Both the position numbers and the translations under genes were made by a program. Source: Caballeronia sordidicola (GTDB lineage Bacteria; Pseudomonadota; Gammaproteobacteria; Burkholderiales; Burkholderiaceae). From it: DNA of 64,000 nucleotides. Position 1 is the first letter of the stretch; each line of letters begins with the position of its first letter. The notes under the pieces were generated by a model. That model searched no databases. It was not told the DNA's origin and saw only the letters and a program-made list of their open reading frames with translations. The stretch is from NCBI RefSeq assembly GCF_002220365.1, contig NZ_MTHB01000209.1, positions 33,066-97,065 of the forward strand, given 5' to 3'. This document shows, one piece after another, positions 46,536 to 55,539 of the stretch.

Positions 46536-47462
46536 TCAGCGTGTGAGACTCAGCTCGCCCGGAGCGCCGGCAAGTGTCCGGTCCGGTCGGCAATTGATGA
46601 TCATGATGGCGAGCGTAAGCACGTAGGGCGCGGCGTTGTACAGGTAATAACCGCTTGTCACACCGATAGACTGCAACGCCGGCCCGAGCGCTCCCGCTGC
46701 ACCGAAAAGCAGCGCGGCCCACAGGCATCGCAGCGGTTGCCAGCGCGCAAAAATAACCAGCGCGACGGCCATCAATCCCTGCCCGCTGGAAAGCCCTTCG
46801 TTCCAGCTACCCGGATAAACCAGCGACAGATACGCCCCGCCGATCCCCGCAAAAAAGCCACCCACCGCGGTAGCGATGATGCGAATTCTTGTAAGCGGAT
46901 AACCCATCGCGCGGGCGGTCTCGGCGTGATCGCCGACCAGACGCAGGGTCATGCCCCAGCGCGTAGCGCGCAGCCCCCACTGCAATACGAACGCCAGCGC
47001 CACGCCGATCACGAACAGCGGATTGATATGCAACGCGTTGTGCAATTGCGGGGAACTCGTCCATGTGCCGAGATCGAATGATTGAAGGCCGGGCGCCTGC
47101 GGTTCAATAAACGGCTTGCCCAGATAAAACGCCAGGCCGGTTCCAAGCAACATGAGCGCGATGCCGAACGCGATGTCCGACACCCGGGGCAGCGAACACA
47201 CGAGCCCGTGCAGGCAGCCCAGCAACAAGCCGACCAGTCCGGCCGCGAGCACCCCGGCCCACGGCGAGCCGGTCAGGAAAGACGCGGCATAACCGCTCAT
47301 CGCGCCCGACACAAGAATGCCCTCGAGCCCAAGATTTACCCGCCCGCCCTTCTCGGTCAGGCATTCGCCCAGGCTCACGAACAGGTAAGGCGTGCTGACG
47401 CGGATCGCGCCGGCGAACAGGGACAGCAGCAGGATCACGAAGGGTGAGTGTGCGTCAGGCAT
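46536..47462 (-). CDS. BMP/nucleoside-type ABC transporter permease 2 (YufQ-like)
   Basis: A 308-residue permease with about eight membrane spans. YLFVSLGECLTEKGGRVNLGLEGILVSGA near the N-terminus and SWNEGLSSGQGLMAVALVIFARWQP are the BPD_transp_2 family marks. The start at 47462 overlaps the stop of permease 1 by 8 bases. It forms the membrane channel with permease 1. Confidence 0.9.
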   Translation of the reverse strand: MPDAHSPFVILLLSLFAGAIRVSTPYLFVSLGECLTEKGGRVNLGLEGILVSGAMSGYAASFLTGSPWAGVLAAGLVGLLLGCLHGLVCSLPRVSDIAFGIALMLLGTGLAFYLGKPFIEPQAPGLQSFDLGTWTSSPQLHNALHINPLFVIGVALAFVLQWGLRATRWGMTLRLVGDHAETARAMGYPLTRIRIIATAVGGFFAGIGGAYLSLVYPGSWNEGLSSGQGLMAVALVIFARWQPLRCLWAALLFGAAGALGPALQSIGVTSGYYLYNAAPYVLTLAIMIINCRPDRTLAGAPGELSLTR

Positions 47463-48570
47463 GGGTCTGCTCCATCGGCAAGTTGATGTCGGAAAGTGCG
47501 GCGGCTTGCAGTTGCACGCGCCACGCGGCGATCCTGCCGCCCAACGCTTCCCACGCCAGCAGGTTTGCGAACAGCAGGCCTTGCAGCACGAGCGTGGTGG
47601 CATCTGGGAGATCGAGCCGGCGTTGCAGCAGACTGCCGCTCGCTTCGATCCCGCCGATCATCAGCGCGCACACAATGATCGCGAGCGGATTCTGGCGGGC
47701 AGCGAAAGCGACCAGAATGCCTGCGTATCCGTAACCGGCGAGCAGCGACGCGTTCGCGCTGCCCTGCACCGCCGCAACTTCGAACATGCCGGCAAGACCG
47801 GCCGCCGCGCCACCGAGCGCACAGGCGGCCAGCGCAAGCAGGTTCACCGGCAATCCGACCAGACGCGCCGCGCGATTGCTGCCGCCGACCACGCGCATTG
47901 CGAAGCCCTTGGTGCTGTACTTGACGAAGACCCACGCGCCAATGCACGCTAGAACGCCCCACAGGAGGCCCCAGTGGACTTCGAGGCCCGGCAGTGGCCC
48001 AATCATCATCGATGGGGGAACGGGGAGCGTAGAGGGTTTGTTGAGACTTGCGGGGTCGCGCAAGGGCCCTTCGACCAGATGCTTGAACAGCGCAATGGCG
48101 ATATACGCCATCAACAGGCTGCTGATGGTTTCATTCACGCCGCGCCATTGCCGCAGCGCGCCGACCGCGCCGATCCAGACTGCTCCCGCCAGCATGCCCG
48201 CGAGTGCCATCAGCGGCGTGGCAATCAGCCACGGCGTGCTGGCAGGGAGCATCTCGGGAACGATGGCCGCGCACATGCCCCCGAGCGCCAGCGCGCCCTC
48301 GCCGCCGATCACGATCAAGCCAACCTGCGCGGGCAACGCAACGCACAGTGCAGTCAGCATCAGCGGCGAAGCGCGCAGCAAAGTGCTTTGCCAGGCAAAC
48401 GAGGAGCCGAACGCGCCCTGGAAAATCAGGCCCACGGCGTCCAGGAATGGCTGCCCCTGCACCAGCAGGAACAACGAAAACAGCACGAGGGTTCCGACGA
48501 GCGCAAGCACCGTCGGGATTGCTGGTAACAAGGCGAGCAAAATGCGGGCAGTCTGGGCATGGGGACGCAT
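47455..48570 (-). CDS. BMP/nucleoside-type ABC transporter permease 1 (YufP-like)
   Basis: A 371-residue permease with about ten spans. The segment GLIVIGGEGALALGGMCAA and FVKYSTKGFAMRVVGGSNRA are typical of YufP-like permeases. AAGGAG stands 5 bases before ATG 48570, which is better placed than the GTG at 48573. It follows the binding-protein gene by 35 bases. Confidence 0.9.
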   Translation of the reverse strand: MRPHAQTARILLALLPAIPTVLALVGTLVLFSLFLLVQGQPFLDAVGLIFQGAFGSSFAWQSTLLRASPLMLTALCVALPAQVGLIVIGGEGALALGGMCAAIVPEMLPASTPWLIATPLMALAGMLAGAVWIGAVGALRQWRGVNETISSLLMAYIAIALFKHLVEGPLRDPASLNKPSTLPVPPSMMIGPLPGLEVHWGLLWGVLACIGAWVFVKYSTKGFAMRVVGGSNRAARLVGLPVNLLALAACALGGAAAGLAGMFEVAAVQGSANASLLAGYGYAGILVAFAARQNPLAIIVCALMIGGIEASGSLLQRRLDLPDATTLVLQGLLFANLLAWEALGGRIAAWRVQLQAAALSDINLPMEQTHA

Positions 48571-48605
48571 CACGACTCCTTCAGGAGGTCAGGAGGACCT
48601 GTTCA

Positions 48606-49703
48606 TCAGATCTGGCCGGCCACGCCCGCCACGAGATAATTCATGCTCTCCAGCGTGTAGTCGGTCTGTATGTGGCTCGTTCCGGAGGCGATCGCGACGC
48701 CGCCCTTGTTGTCCTTCATCGGCCCTTTGAAGATCACGAAGTCGCCCGCCATCATGCTGCCCTTGATCGTGTCCGCCGCCTTCTTCGCATCGGGCGTAAC
48801 CTTCGCGCCGTACGGCGACATCTTGACGAAACCCTCCTTGAGACCGCCGCGCAGCACGTTAGGCTGAGGCTTGCCAGCCTGCGCATCGGCGACGAGTTCC
48901 TTGTACGGCGTCGCCCAATCCCACTCGGCGCCGGTGAGATAACCCTTGGGCGCGAGAGCAGCCTGGCTTGCGTGATAACCACAACTCATCACACCGCGCT
49001 TCTCCGCTGTTTCCACCACGACCTTCGGACCATCGACGTGGCAGGTGATGACGTCGCAACCCTGATCGACCAGACTGTTGGTCGCTTCCGCTTCCTTCAC
49101 CGGCATCGACCAGTCGCCGGTGAAAATCACCTGCGTGGTGATGGCGGGATCGACGGACTGCGCGCCGAGCGTGAACGAATTGATATTGCGCAGTACTTGC
49201 GGGATCGGCTTGGCCGCGACGAAGCCAAGCTTCCTGCTCTTGCTCATGTGCCCGGCCACCACGCCGTTCAAGTACTGGCATTCATCGATATAGCCAAAAT
49301 AGCTCGCGATGTTCGGCGGGTTGCCCTGCTTCCATAACCCGCCGCAATGCGCGAAGCGGACGTTCGGATACTTGGCGGCCATCTTGAGCACATGCGGATC
49401 GAAGTAACCGAACGAGGTCGCGAAAACGAGCGTCGCGCCGTCTTGCTCGATCATCGCTTCCATGGTCTTCTGGACCGCGATGGTCTCGGGCACGTTTTCT
49501 TCTTCCACGACCTTGACGTTGGGCAGCTTCTTGATGATTGCCGCCGCCGACGCCTGCGCCTGGTTGTAGCCATAATCGCCGCGTGCACCAACATAGATCA
49601 CGCCGACCGTTGTGTTGCCCGCAGCGAACACCGACCGGAACGGGGCCATGGTCGCGAGTGCCAACAGGCTCGCGTCTTTGATAAAAGTGCGGCGGCTAGT
49701 CAT
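48606..49703 (-). CDS. BMP family ABC transporter substrate-binding protein
   Basis: A 365-residue exported binding protein, first gene of the operon. A Tat-type leader (SRRTFIKD then a hydrophobic stretch ending VFAAG, about residue 28) precedes the BMP fold: VGVIYVGARGDYGYNQAQA, VFATSFGYFDPHVL, GCDVITCHVDGPKVV. The BMP (PnrA/Med) family binds nucleosides or purine-like ureides. Context suggests biuret or triuret. AGGAG precedes ATG 49703; the frame to 49895 reads through the operator and is not used. Confidence 0.9.
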   Translation of the reverse strand: MTSRRTFIKDASLLALATMAPFRSVFAAGNTTVGVIYVGARGDYGYNQAQASAAAIIKKLPNVKVVEEENVPETIAVQKTMEAMIEQDGATLVFATSFGYFDPHVLKMAAKYPNVRFAHCGGLWKQGNPPNIASYFGYIDECQYLNGVVAGHMSKSRKLGFVAAKPIPQVLRNINSFTLGAQSVDPAITTQVIFTGDWSMPVKEAEATNSLVDQGCDVITCHVDGPKVVVETAEKRGVMSCGYHASQAALAPKGYLTGAEWDWATPYKELVADAQAGKPQPNVLRGGLKEGFVKMSPYGAKVTPDAKKAADTIKGSMMAGDFVIFKGPMKDNKGGVAIASGTSHIQTDYTLESMNYLVAGVAGQI

Positions 49704-50111
49704 GTCATTCGACTCCTGGTTAGCGGTTATCGAGCTGTTTGTGCAAACTGTGGGCGCAGGTGATCCGGCCACCGGAAGGCGGCATGCCGTTCGCGCCGCA
49801 AGAGCGGCTAGAAGAGCCGCGATGCGTGGATGGATCAAATGGATCAATGGATGTGGACATGAATTCCGTCTTGCATACAAGATGGAATTCATCAATGCAG
49901 GAGCTATGCCAGGGGAAAGGCGTGCTCGTGTTCAAGGCCGCGAAGCCTCGCGGCACAAGGCGCTCCGCCGATCACGCGGGTTCCGCGCGAGAAGTGGGTG
50001 AGTACCTGACGCTTGAGCTGCTGGTGCGCGATGCACCGTCGCGTAACCTGCACGCACAAAAGCGGCGCTCCCCGGCACCGTGAATCACAAGCCATCCTGA
50101 CGATTCAGGTT
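49704..50111. other. Long leader/promoter region of the biuret-type operon
   Basis: 408 bases between the BMP gene and the acyltransferase gene. It contains the palindrome at 49861-49890, and between it and the BMP start a small hairpin (49804-49820, arms GCGGCT and AGCCGC). The leader between operator and start codon is about 157 bases. I see no RNA gene. Confidence 0.5.
49861..49890. promoter_or_regulatory. 30-base palindrome, candidate GntR-FCD operator
   Basis: GAATTCC-N-TCTTG (left arm) and CAAGA-N-GGAATTC (right arm) are perfect inverted arms around CATA. The core TCTTGCATACAAGA closely resembles CTTGTATACAAG-type FCD-GntR operators. It lies 158 bases upstream of the BMP start codon. 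Confidence 0.7.
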
Positions 50112-51263
50112 TCAGGACGGCTGGTTCGCTCGCGAGGATGCGAGAGCGCTTCGGCCTGTCAGGAATTTCCCGAGCAGGATCGACGGACGTTCCACCACGA
50201 AATGAGTGAGCACAGCGACAGGAATAACGAGCAACGCCGCCGTGATGATCGCGCGCCATGCCGAACCCGAAGCAGGCATCAGGTGAACTACTGTAAGGAG
50301 AACGACAGTGTGGGTCAGATAGAGGCTGTAGGAGATCGTTCCGAGAAATACGATCGGGCGTTTGGCCAGCGCCAACGTGAAGCGCCTGGATGCGATTGCC
50401 GTGCAGGCAATACCCGCAGCACCCGCCACGACACACCAGTCGAAGACGTACTGGCCTACGACACCCGACGTAATCGACATGATCGAGCGCGACAGGAAAT
50501 AGAGCGCGAGCGAAACGGCGAGGACAAGCATGATTCGATTGCCCTTATCCAGCCATCGTTGCCAGCGCGCGCGGTGGAACGCCAGCGTCGCGCCGACAAT
50601 GAACATCCCCAGGAAATGCGCCGTCATCGCCCAGTCGCCACTGAAGCTCGGACTGCTGGCCTCGTCCGTGTTTCTCCCCATCGCGAACACGAAGGAAACC
50701 AGGGAAATGCACAGCGCCGCTGCCAGACAAGAGCGCGCGGAAAAGCGGCTGACGCAATACACGACCAGCGGCATCATCAATGAAATGCGCATCTCGTAGA
50801 TCAGCGACCAGATAACCGGAAGCACGCGATTGGCTTTGTATTGTCCTATGAATAACAAATGATCCAGTATTTCCCCGCCGGAAAATGATCCTGTCCAGAT
50901 ATGGTTGAACCAGGAGCCAGCCCAATTAACGGGCTCTACATTGATCAGATTAATTAGCGAAAAGGCGGCAAACAACACGACGAGATAAGGCAGATAGATC
51001 CTGCAAATCCGCTTGATCACATAGTCGCGATACGTAATTCGGCGGTCGGATATTAACTGAAGCGTCAGCACGAATCCGCTAAGTATGAAGAATAAAATCA
51101 CCGCTTCATGACCGAGCGCCAGCACGCGCAAGGGTGACCTCGGTACCCACCAGAGCGGGCCGACCAATACAAAATGATTAATGACGACCATCAGGGCCGC
51201 AATGCCGCGTAATGCATCCAGCTGAGGATAATGGCGACCGCGAAAAGGACTTGATTCATTCAT
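50112..51263 (-). CDS. Membrane acyltransferase, OafA/YrhL (Acyl_transf_3) family
   Basis: A 383-residue integral membrane protein with about ten spans. It opens with YPQLDALRGIAALMVVINHF, where the R-G pair and the later His are the family signature, and has FFILSGFVLTLQL and RRITYRDYVIKRICRIYLPY. It probably O-acylates a surface glycan such as LPS O-antigen or an exopolysaccharide. It is isolated, without glycan genes nearby, and its upstream half is more AT-rich than the neighbourhood, which hints at acquisition by transfer. Confidence 0.88.
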   Translation of the reverse strand: MNESSPFRGRHYPQLDALRGIAALMVVINHFVLVGPLWWVPRSPLRVLALGHEAVILFFILSGFVLTLQLISDRRITYRDYVIKRICRIYLPYLVVLFAAFSLINLINVEPVNWAGSWFNHIWTGSFSGGEILDHLLFIGQYKANRVLPVIWSLIYEMRISLMMPLVVYCVSRFSARSCLAAALCISLVSFVFAMGRNTDEASSPSFSGDWAMTAHFLGMFIVGATLAFHRARWQRWLDKGNRIMLVLAVSLALYFLSRSIMSITSGVVGQYVFDWCVVAGAAGIACTAIASRRFTLALAKRPIVFLGTISYSLYLTHTVVLLTVVHLMPASGSAWRAIITAALLVIPVAVLTHFVVERPSILLGKFLTGRSALASSRANQPS

Positions 51264-51679
51264 CCGATAAATACCCTGCAGTGGTGGTTATGGGTGAGTG
51301 ATGACAATGTTCGGTTGCTGTTCGGTAGCTACGCTCTACCAAATTAATTAGTTGGTAAAGGAAAGTTTAATGGGCAATTCAATAGACGATTAGCGCTGTA
51401 TTACTTTCTAATATTTTTTTACCTTATTGCCGACGCACGCCACCCGGTCAGTCGTAGTTTTTGCCTGCTTGATTCAGGCTGCGGCTCGTGGGTAAGCGAC
51501 GATCGGGGCCGAGGGCGGAGCGCGGCCGGGCCGCCTGGTTTGGAGACGGATCGTCGCGCGTGAAGGTCTCGCTCAGGAACACCAGCAACGCGCTGCAGTT
51601 ACTGACTACGGTTCTGTCGCAGCCAGGAAATCAGGAATCTTCGGAATCGAATAGATAGGGATGCTTATTTCCAGGGTTC
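51264..51679. other. AT-rich promoter region and non-coding stretch
   Basis: 416 bases. The first half is AT-rich and contains a perfect dyad TACCAA-N9-TTGGTA (51337-51357) upstream of the acyltransferase gene. The second half returns to high GC and shows no supported gene. Confidence 0.45.
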
Positions 51680-51904
51680 ATGGAACTGCTCGGCGTCCCG
51701 TTACAAGTCATTCCATTCGCCAAAGTCTACCGACCCCGCGCTTGCTCGGTCCGAACGCGTTGCGTTGTCAACTACCTCGACCGGACCGTGGGGATAGCCG
51801 CCACGAGTCTGACCAAAGACCTCGGGCTGTCGGCCGCCGTCATGTGCATTGTGTTCTCGGCGTTCTCGTGGACCTACACGGTGTCGCAGATACCGGCTGG
51901 CTAG
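51680..51904 (+). pseudogene. MFS transporter N-terminal remnant
   Basis: A 74-codon frame whose middle reads VVNYLDRT, then SLTKDLGLSAAVMCIVFSAF and WTYTVSQIPAG before a stop. This is the first-two-helix signature of the anion:cation symporter MFS family (VNYLDRTV-IAAPSL-DLGLS, FSAFSWTYtasQIPGG). About 350 residues are missing and no remainder follows. The N-terminal 25 residues are also unlike a normal start. Confidence 0.7.
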
Positions 51905-52349
51905 CAATTTTATGACGCATTTGCTGGTGAATGACGTCGGCGCGTGGTGGGCTCGCTCCCGGATTCGCGGTTTCCGCACGCTCGGGATGGCGCGAGCAAG
52001 GCACTAACTAAGGGACATCGTCGTGCGGAAGAATTCCATGAAGCTTCTAAAGGCAGCTGGCAACGCGAGGCGTTTCGGTGACTGCATCAGGTCGGGTGCG
52101 CTGTGCGCGACTGACGGCTTCGGAGAAGCGCGAATGTAGCTTCAGGATCAACTACGGCCGAACCGAGCAGGGCGTTAGTCGCCCACGAAAGGACGCGTGA
52201 CGCAGCTGTCAAACCATGCACTCGCGATGGGCATCGTGTCGAATTGCAAGATGACAGGCACAATACGCGGCGATGCCGCTGAACTGCACCGTGTTCGATA
52301 GTCGAACGGGTCGGCACCGCATCACCGAATCCGCCCCTTCGATGCTTTC
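51905..52349. other. Non-coding debris region before the efflux gene
   Basis: 445 bases between the MFS remnant and the Bcr/CflA gene. No open frame with a ribosome site, no RNA gene and no insertion-sequence end is seen. It presumably holds the efflux gene's promoter. Confidence 0.4.
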
Positions 52350-53612
52350 ATGAACAACACTATCCTCGACCGCCCTGTCCCTCCCGCGCCCACACAGAAC
52401 TCGCCGCGCTTCCTGCTGTTTCTGATCTGCCTGTTCGCCTCCGCCGGGCAGCTCGCGATCGACATCTACGTGCCCGCGCTACCCGCGATGGCGCGTTTCT
52501 TTGCGACTTCGCCGCAGGCAATCCAGTCGAGCGTTTCCGGCTACATGGCGGCCTACGCGTTAGGCCAACTCGTCTTCGGGCCCATAGCCGATGCATACGG
52601 GCGCAAGCGCGTGCTGGCTTTCGGCCTCGTCATTTTCACAATCGGCTGCCTGCTGTCGCTCGCTGCGCCGAATCTGGAGACGTTCCTCCTCGCCCGTTGC
52701 CTGCAGGGATTCGGCATCGCCGCCACGAACCTGCTCGCCAAGGCGATCATCACCGACTCATTCTCCGGGCAGGCGCTGATGCATGCGTTCACCTACATGG
52801 CCATTGCGTGGGGGCTCGCGCCGATCGTGGCGCCGGTGATTGGCGCCCATCTGCAGACGTGGTTCGGCTGGCAGGCCTGCCTCGTCTTCCTGCTCATCTA
52901 TTCGCTTGTGATGTGGGCGGTGATCTGGCGTTATCGCGAAACGTTGCAGCGCCCGGTGCGCCTGGAGCCGCGCACGCTGATGACAAACGCCGGCAAGGTG
53001 CTCTCGAGCCCGGTGTTCCAGAGCTGTTTTCTCGCTCAGGGCCTGTGCTACAGCATCTTGCTCGTATTCAACATCGTTGGGCCGTTCATGGTGCAGAACA
53101 CGCTGCACAAGCCGCCGACCTTTTTCGGTTACCTCGCGCTCGGTATCGGGATGATGTATTTCCTCGGCGGCCTGTCGAACCGTTTGCACGGCCCGCGTCT
53201 GCCGACCGCGGAGCAGCGCCTGTACATGGGTGCGCGCGTGATGGCGGCCACGTCGATTGCGATGCTGTTGCTTGCGCTGACGGTCGGCCTGCGCGTATGG
53301 ACGCTCGCGACACCCGTGCTCGTGATGGGGTTCTGCGCAGGCGCGATGTACCCAACGTTGATGGCCAAGGGCAACTCTCTGTTCCCGCACATCGCGGGCC
53401 TGACGAGCGCGATCCTCGGGTGTGCACTGCTGCTCGTGTCGTCAGCGATGATGGGGCTCGCCGGCTTCTTGTCAGTGCAGGTCCTGACGCCGCTCGCGGT
53501 GTTCTTCGTCATCCTCGCGTTCGGCGTCGTCTGGATGGTGACAAAACTGCTGCGGCATCTGGCGCAACCGCAACCCGATGCAAGCGTGTGCCGCAGCGGC
53601 AAGGTGGCGTAG
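52350..53612 (+). CDS. Bcr/CflA-type MFS drug efflux transporter
   Basis: A 420-residue transporter with 12 predicted spans. LAIDIYVPALPAMARFF and ALGQLVFGPIADAYGRKRVL (motif A) are typical of the Bcr/CflA DHA1 group, as is LARCLQGFGIAATNLLAKAI. It exports drugs such as bicyclomycin or chloramphenicol in relatives. The start has no strong Shine-Dalgarno (weak: GATGCTTTC before ATG). It lies between two gene remnants, in a disturbed region. Confidence 0.88.
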   Translation: MNNTILDRPVPPAPTQNSPRFLLFLICLFASAGQLAIDIYVPALPAMARFFATSPQAIQSSVSGYMAAYALGQLVFGPIADAYGRKRVLAFGLVIFTIGCLLSLAAPNLETFLLARCLQGFGIAATNLLAKAIITDSFSGQALMHAFTYMAIAWGLAPIVAPVIGAHLQTWFGWQACLVFLLIYSLVMWAVIWRYRETLQRPVRLEPRTLMTNAGKVLSSPVFQSCFLAQGLCYSILLVFNIVGPFMVQNTLHKPPTFFGYLALGIGMMYFLGGLSNRLHGPRLPTAEQRLYMGARVMAATSIAMLLLALTVGLRVWTLATPVLVMGFCAGAMYPTLMAKGNSLFPHIAGLTSAILGCALLLVSSAMMGLAGFLSVQVLTPLAVFFVILAFGVVWMVTKLLRHLAQPQPDASVCRSGKVA

Positions 53613-53740
53613 CGCGTAGCCTTCGGCTGAGAAACGGTCGTTCATGTGCGTCGTCGGTCGGACATCCAGACGCCGGCTCCCCCAGCGGAGGGCCCTGCGG
53701 CGGGACGCACAGAGGCGGTAACCCCAGAGGCGCAAGGAGC

Positions 53741-53953
53741 GGAAACAATCGATACACACTGACTCAAGTCGAAGGTCATGCTGCCTGCGTTTTGCACAAT
53801 CGAAGAATCGACCGCGCTGTGCTGCTCATCGAGATGGAGCCTTGTAGCGCTTGCGACCCAAATATTCCTCGAATGCTTCCCGAAGGCGCTCGTCTTGAAG
53901 TTGTTTCTCCAAATGAGACAACCTGCTATTGGAGTTGCCAGCTTCCATCATAA
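53741..53953 (+). pseudogene. C-terminal remnant of a DddA/SCP1.201-like deaminase toxin
   Basis: A frame ending at TAA 53951 encodes about 70 residues with RYTLTQVEGHAACVLHNRRI, EMEPCSACDPNIPRMLPEGA and RLEVVSPNETTCYW. This is the catalytic end of SCP1.201-like deaminases: HVEGHAA, then a C-x2-C zinc pair (PCSAC), then LP-MLP-GA-L-V--P. The zinc-binding His of HVE is Gln here (QVE). No start, delivery domain or immunity gene is recognisable; the frame upstream fades by about 53640 and runs into the efflux gene. It looks like an inactivated toxin tail left by recombination. Confidence 0.65.
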
Positions 53954-54041
53954 ATGTGATGTCGCAGCCCTCGCCTGTATGTCGGAAGACGCCGCGCCCG
54001 CTGTCGAAGCGACGGCGACTAAACCGGGCTACCGCAGAGTC

Positions 54042-54521
54042 TCAATCGTGAATAGCAACAATAGCTTCGATCTCCACCGTGATATTGCCGGGCAACGACC
54101 CCACGCCGACAGCGGAACGCGAGTGCCGGCCCGCGTCGCCGAACACATCGACGAAAAGGTCCGAACAACCGTTGATCACGCGTGGGTGATCCGCAAAATC
54201 CGGCGTTGCATTGACCATGCCGAGCAGCTTCACAATGCGTTTTACCCGGCCCAGGTCGCCCAGTTCCACATGCAGGACCGACAACAGATTAAGACCCACG
54301 AGTAACGCGTGCGCATACGCTTCCTCTGCCGTGACGTTGTCACCGACCTTGCCCGTCATCAGTTGCCCGGTTTCATCAAGCGGCCCTTGCCCTGACAAGA
54401 ACAGCAGGTTGCCTTCGCGTGTGCAGTGAGTGAAGTTGCCTATGGGCGCGGGCACGTCCTGGAGTTTTAAGCCGCGGGCCTGCAGTCGTTCATAGCAGTT
54501 CATCTCAGTCGAAAATCCCAT
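54042..54521 (-). CDS. RidA family (YjgF/YER057c) protein
   Basis: A 159-residue protein, longer than canonical RidA (about 128). FLSGQGPLDETGQLMTGKVG, AEEAYAHALLVGLNLLSVLH and the terminal LPGNITVEIEAIVAIHD are family marks, but the catalytic Arg of true RidA (near residue 105) is not in its usual 'N..R' setting: the region reads RVINGCSDLFVD. It may belong to the Rid4-7 subgroups. RidA proteins hydrolyse reactive enamines/imines made by PLP enzymes. It follows the IclR gene by 67 bases on the same strand and likely supports the SelA-like enzyme encoded divergently. Confidence 0.85.
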   Translation of the reverse strand: MGFSTEMNCYERLQARGLKLQDVPAPIGNFTHCTREGNLLFLSGQGPLDETGQLMTGKVGDNVTAEEAYAHALLVGLNLLSVLHVELGDLGRVKRIVKLLGMVNATPDFADHPRVINGCSDLFVDVFGDAGRHSRSAVGVGSLPGNITVEIEAIVAIHD

Positions 54522-54588
54522 GTTGCGTTGGTTCTCTTTCAAGTGTTGAGGACAAGGTGGTTCAAAGACCCGCTAATCAGCGCCGTGT

Positions 54589-55458
54589 TCAGCCGATAGC
54601 GTCAGGGGTGCGGCGCCGCCAGCCGAGCCGCGCTTCAATGCGCGCGGCAACGACTTTCAGTTCGTCGCCAAATCGTTCAGTACTCTGAAGCGCTTTGGAT
54701 TCGGGCATTACAATCGATATGGTGAAGACGCAGGCCCCTGCCTGGTCAAGGACCGGGGCGGCGAGACACGCCACGGACGCATCCGACTCTCCGATCTGGA
54801 TCGACAAGCGTGCGTCCAGTGCTTCACGCGCCATCCGCGCAAGCACGTTGGGACGCGTCTCCGCGCGCGCGGTGGGAGACGACTTCGCGTACCGCTCGAA
54901 ATAAGCGATCCGCTCGGCGTCCGGCAGATGTCCCACCAGCAACCGCCCCGACGCGGTCCAGTTGAGAGGCACCCGGCTTCCCACGCGCGAAGTCACGCGA
55001 AAATGGCCAGGCCCCTCGGCCATTTGCAACACGACCATCATCCCTTCTTCGAGTCCGCACACCTGCACCGTCTCACCGACCTGGGTCGACAACCGGTTCA
55101 TCTCCTCATGCGCGACCGCCAGATAGTCGAGCGAACTGGCGTACGTCAGCCCGTAGCCATAGAGCCGCGAGCCGAGCCAGATCGCGCCCTCGGGCGTGCG
55201 GGCCAACAGGTTCTTCTCCACCAGGTCATTGATGATCGAATAGACCGTCGACAACGGCGCACCGACCAGACGCGCGATCTCATATGCGGTGATCGGACGG
55301 TTGGTGTCCTGCAACGCGTCGAGGATCTGCACTGCCCGGTCGATCGCGCTCGTACGCGTGCGCGTAGTTGGCGGTGCCGCGGGAAGATCGGACGTGCCCG
55401 GCACGGGCTGCTCGTTCGACGGCGGTTCCTGCATGGTTTGACGGGGCTTGGCGGCCAT
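54589..55458 (-). CDS. IclR family regulator
   Basis: A 289-residue regulator. An unstructured N-terminal segment of about 35 residues is followed by a winged HTH (about 37-100: IDRAVQILDALQDTNRPITA, LVGAPLSTVYSIINDL) and the IclR effector domain (about 115-280). AGGAG stands 5 bases before ATG 55458. It is divergent from the SelA-like gene, with 114 bases between, and likely controls the porin-permease-enzyme unit and ridA. Confidence 0.88.
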   Translation of the reverse strand: MAAKPRQTMQEPPSNEQPVPGTSDLPAAPPTTRTRTSAIDRAVQILDALQDTNRPITAYEIARLVGAPLSTVYSIINDLVEKNLLARTPEGAIWLGSRLYGYGLTYASSLDYLAVAHEEMNRLSTQVGETVQVCGLEEGMMVVLQMAEGPGHFRVTSRVGSRVPLNWTASGRLLVGHLPDAERIAYFERYAKSSPTARAETRPNVLARMAREALDARLSIQIGESDASVACLAAPVLDQAGACVFTISIVMPESKALQSTERFGDELKVVAARIEARLGWRRRTPDAIG

Positions 55459-55539
55459 CGCGCTCCTGGAGACTGAATGTTTTTGTACAGTTTGACGCAA
55501 GCGCATCGTATGATAATCTAATACACAATTACAACATAC

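Noticed and set aside
49720..49860. 46-codon minus-strand frame beginning right beside the operator palindrome, a possible leader peptide
   Set aside because: No ribosome site, since the palindrome occupies that position, and the sequence shows no leader-peptide pattern.
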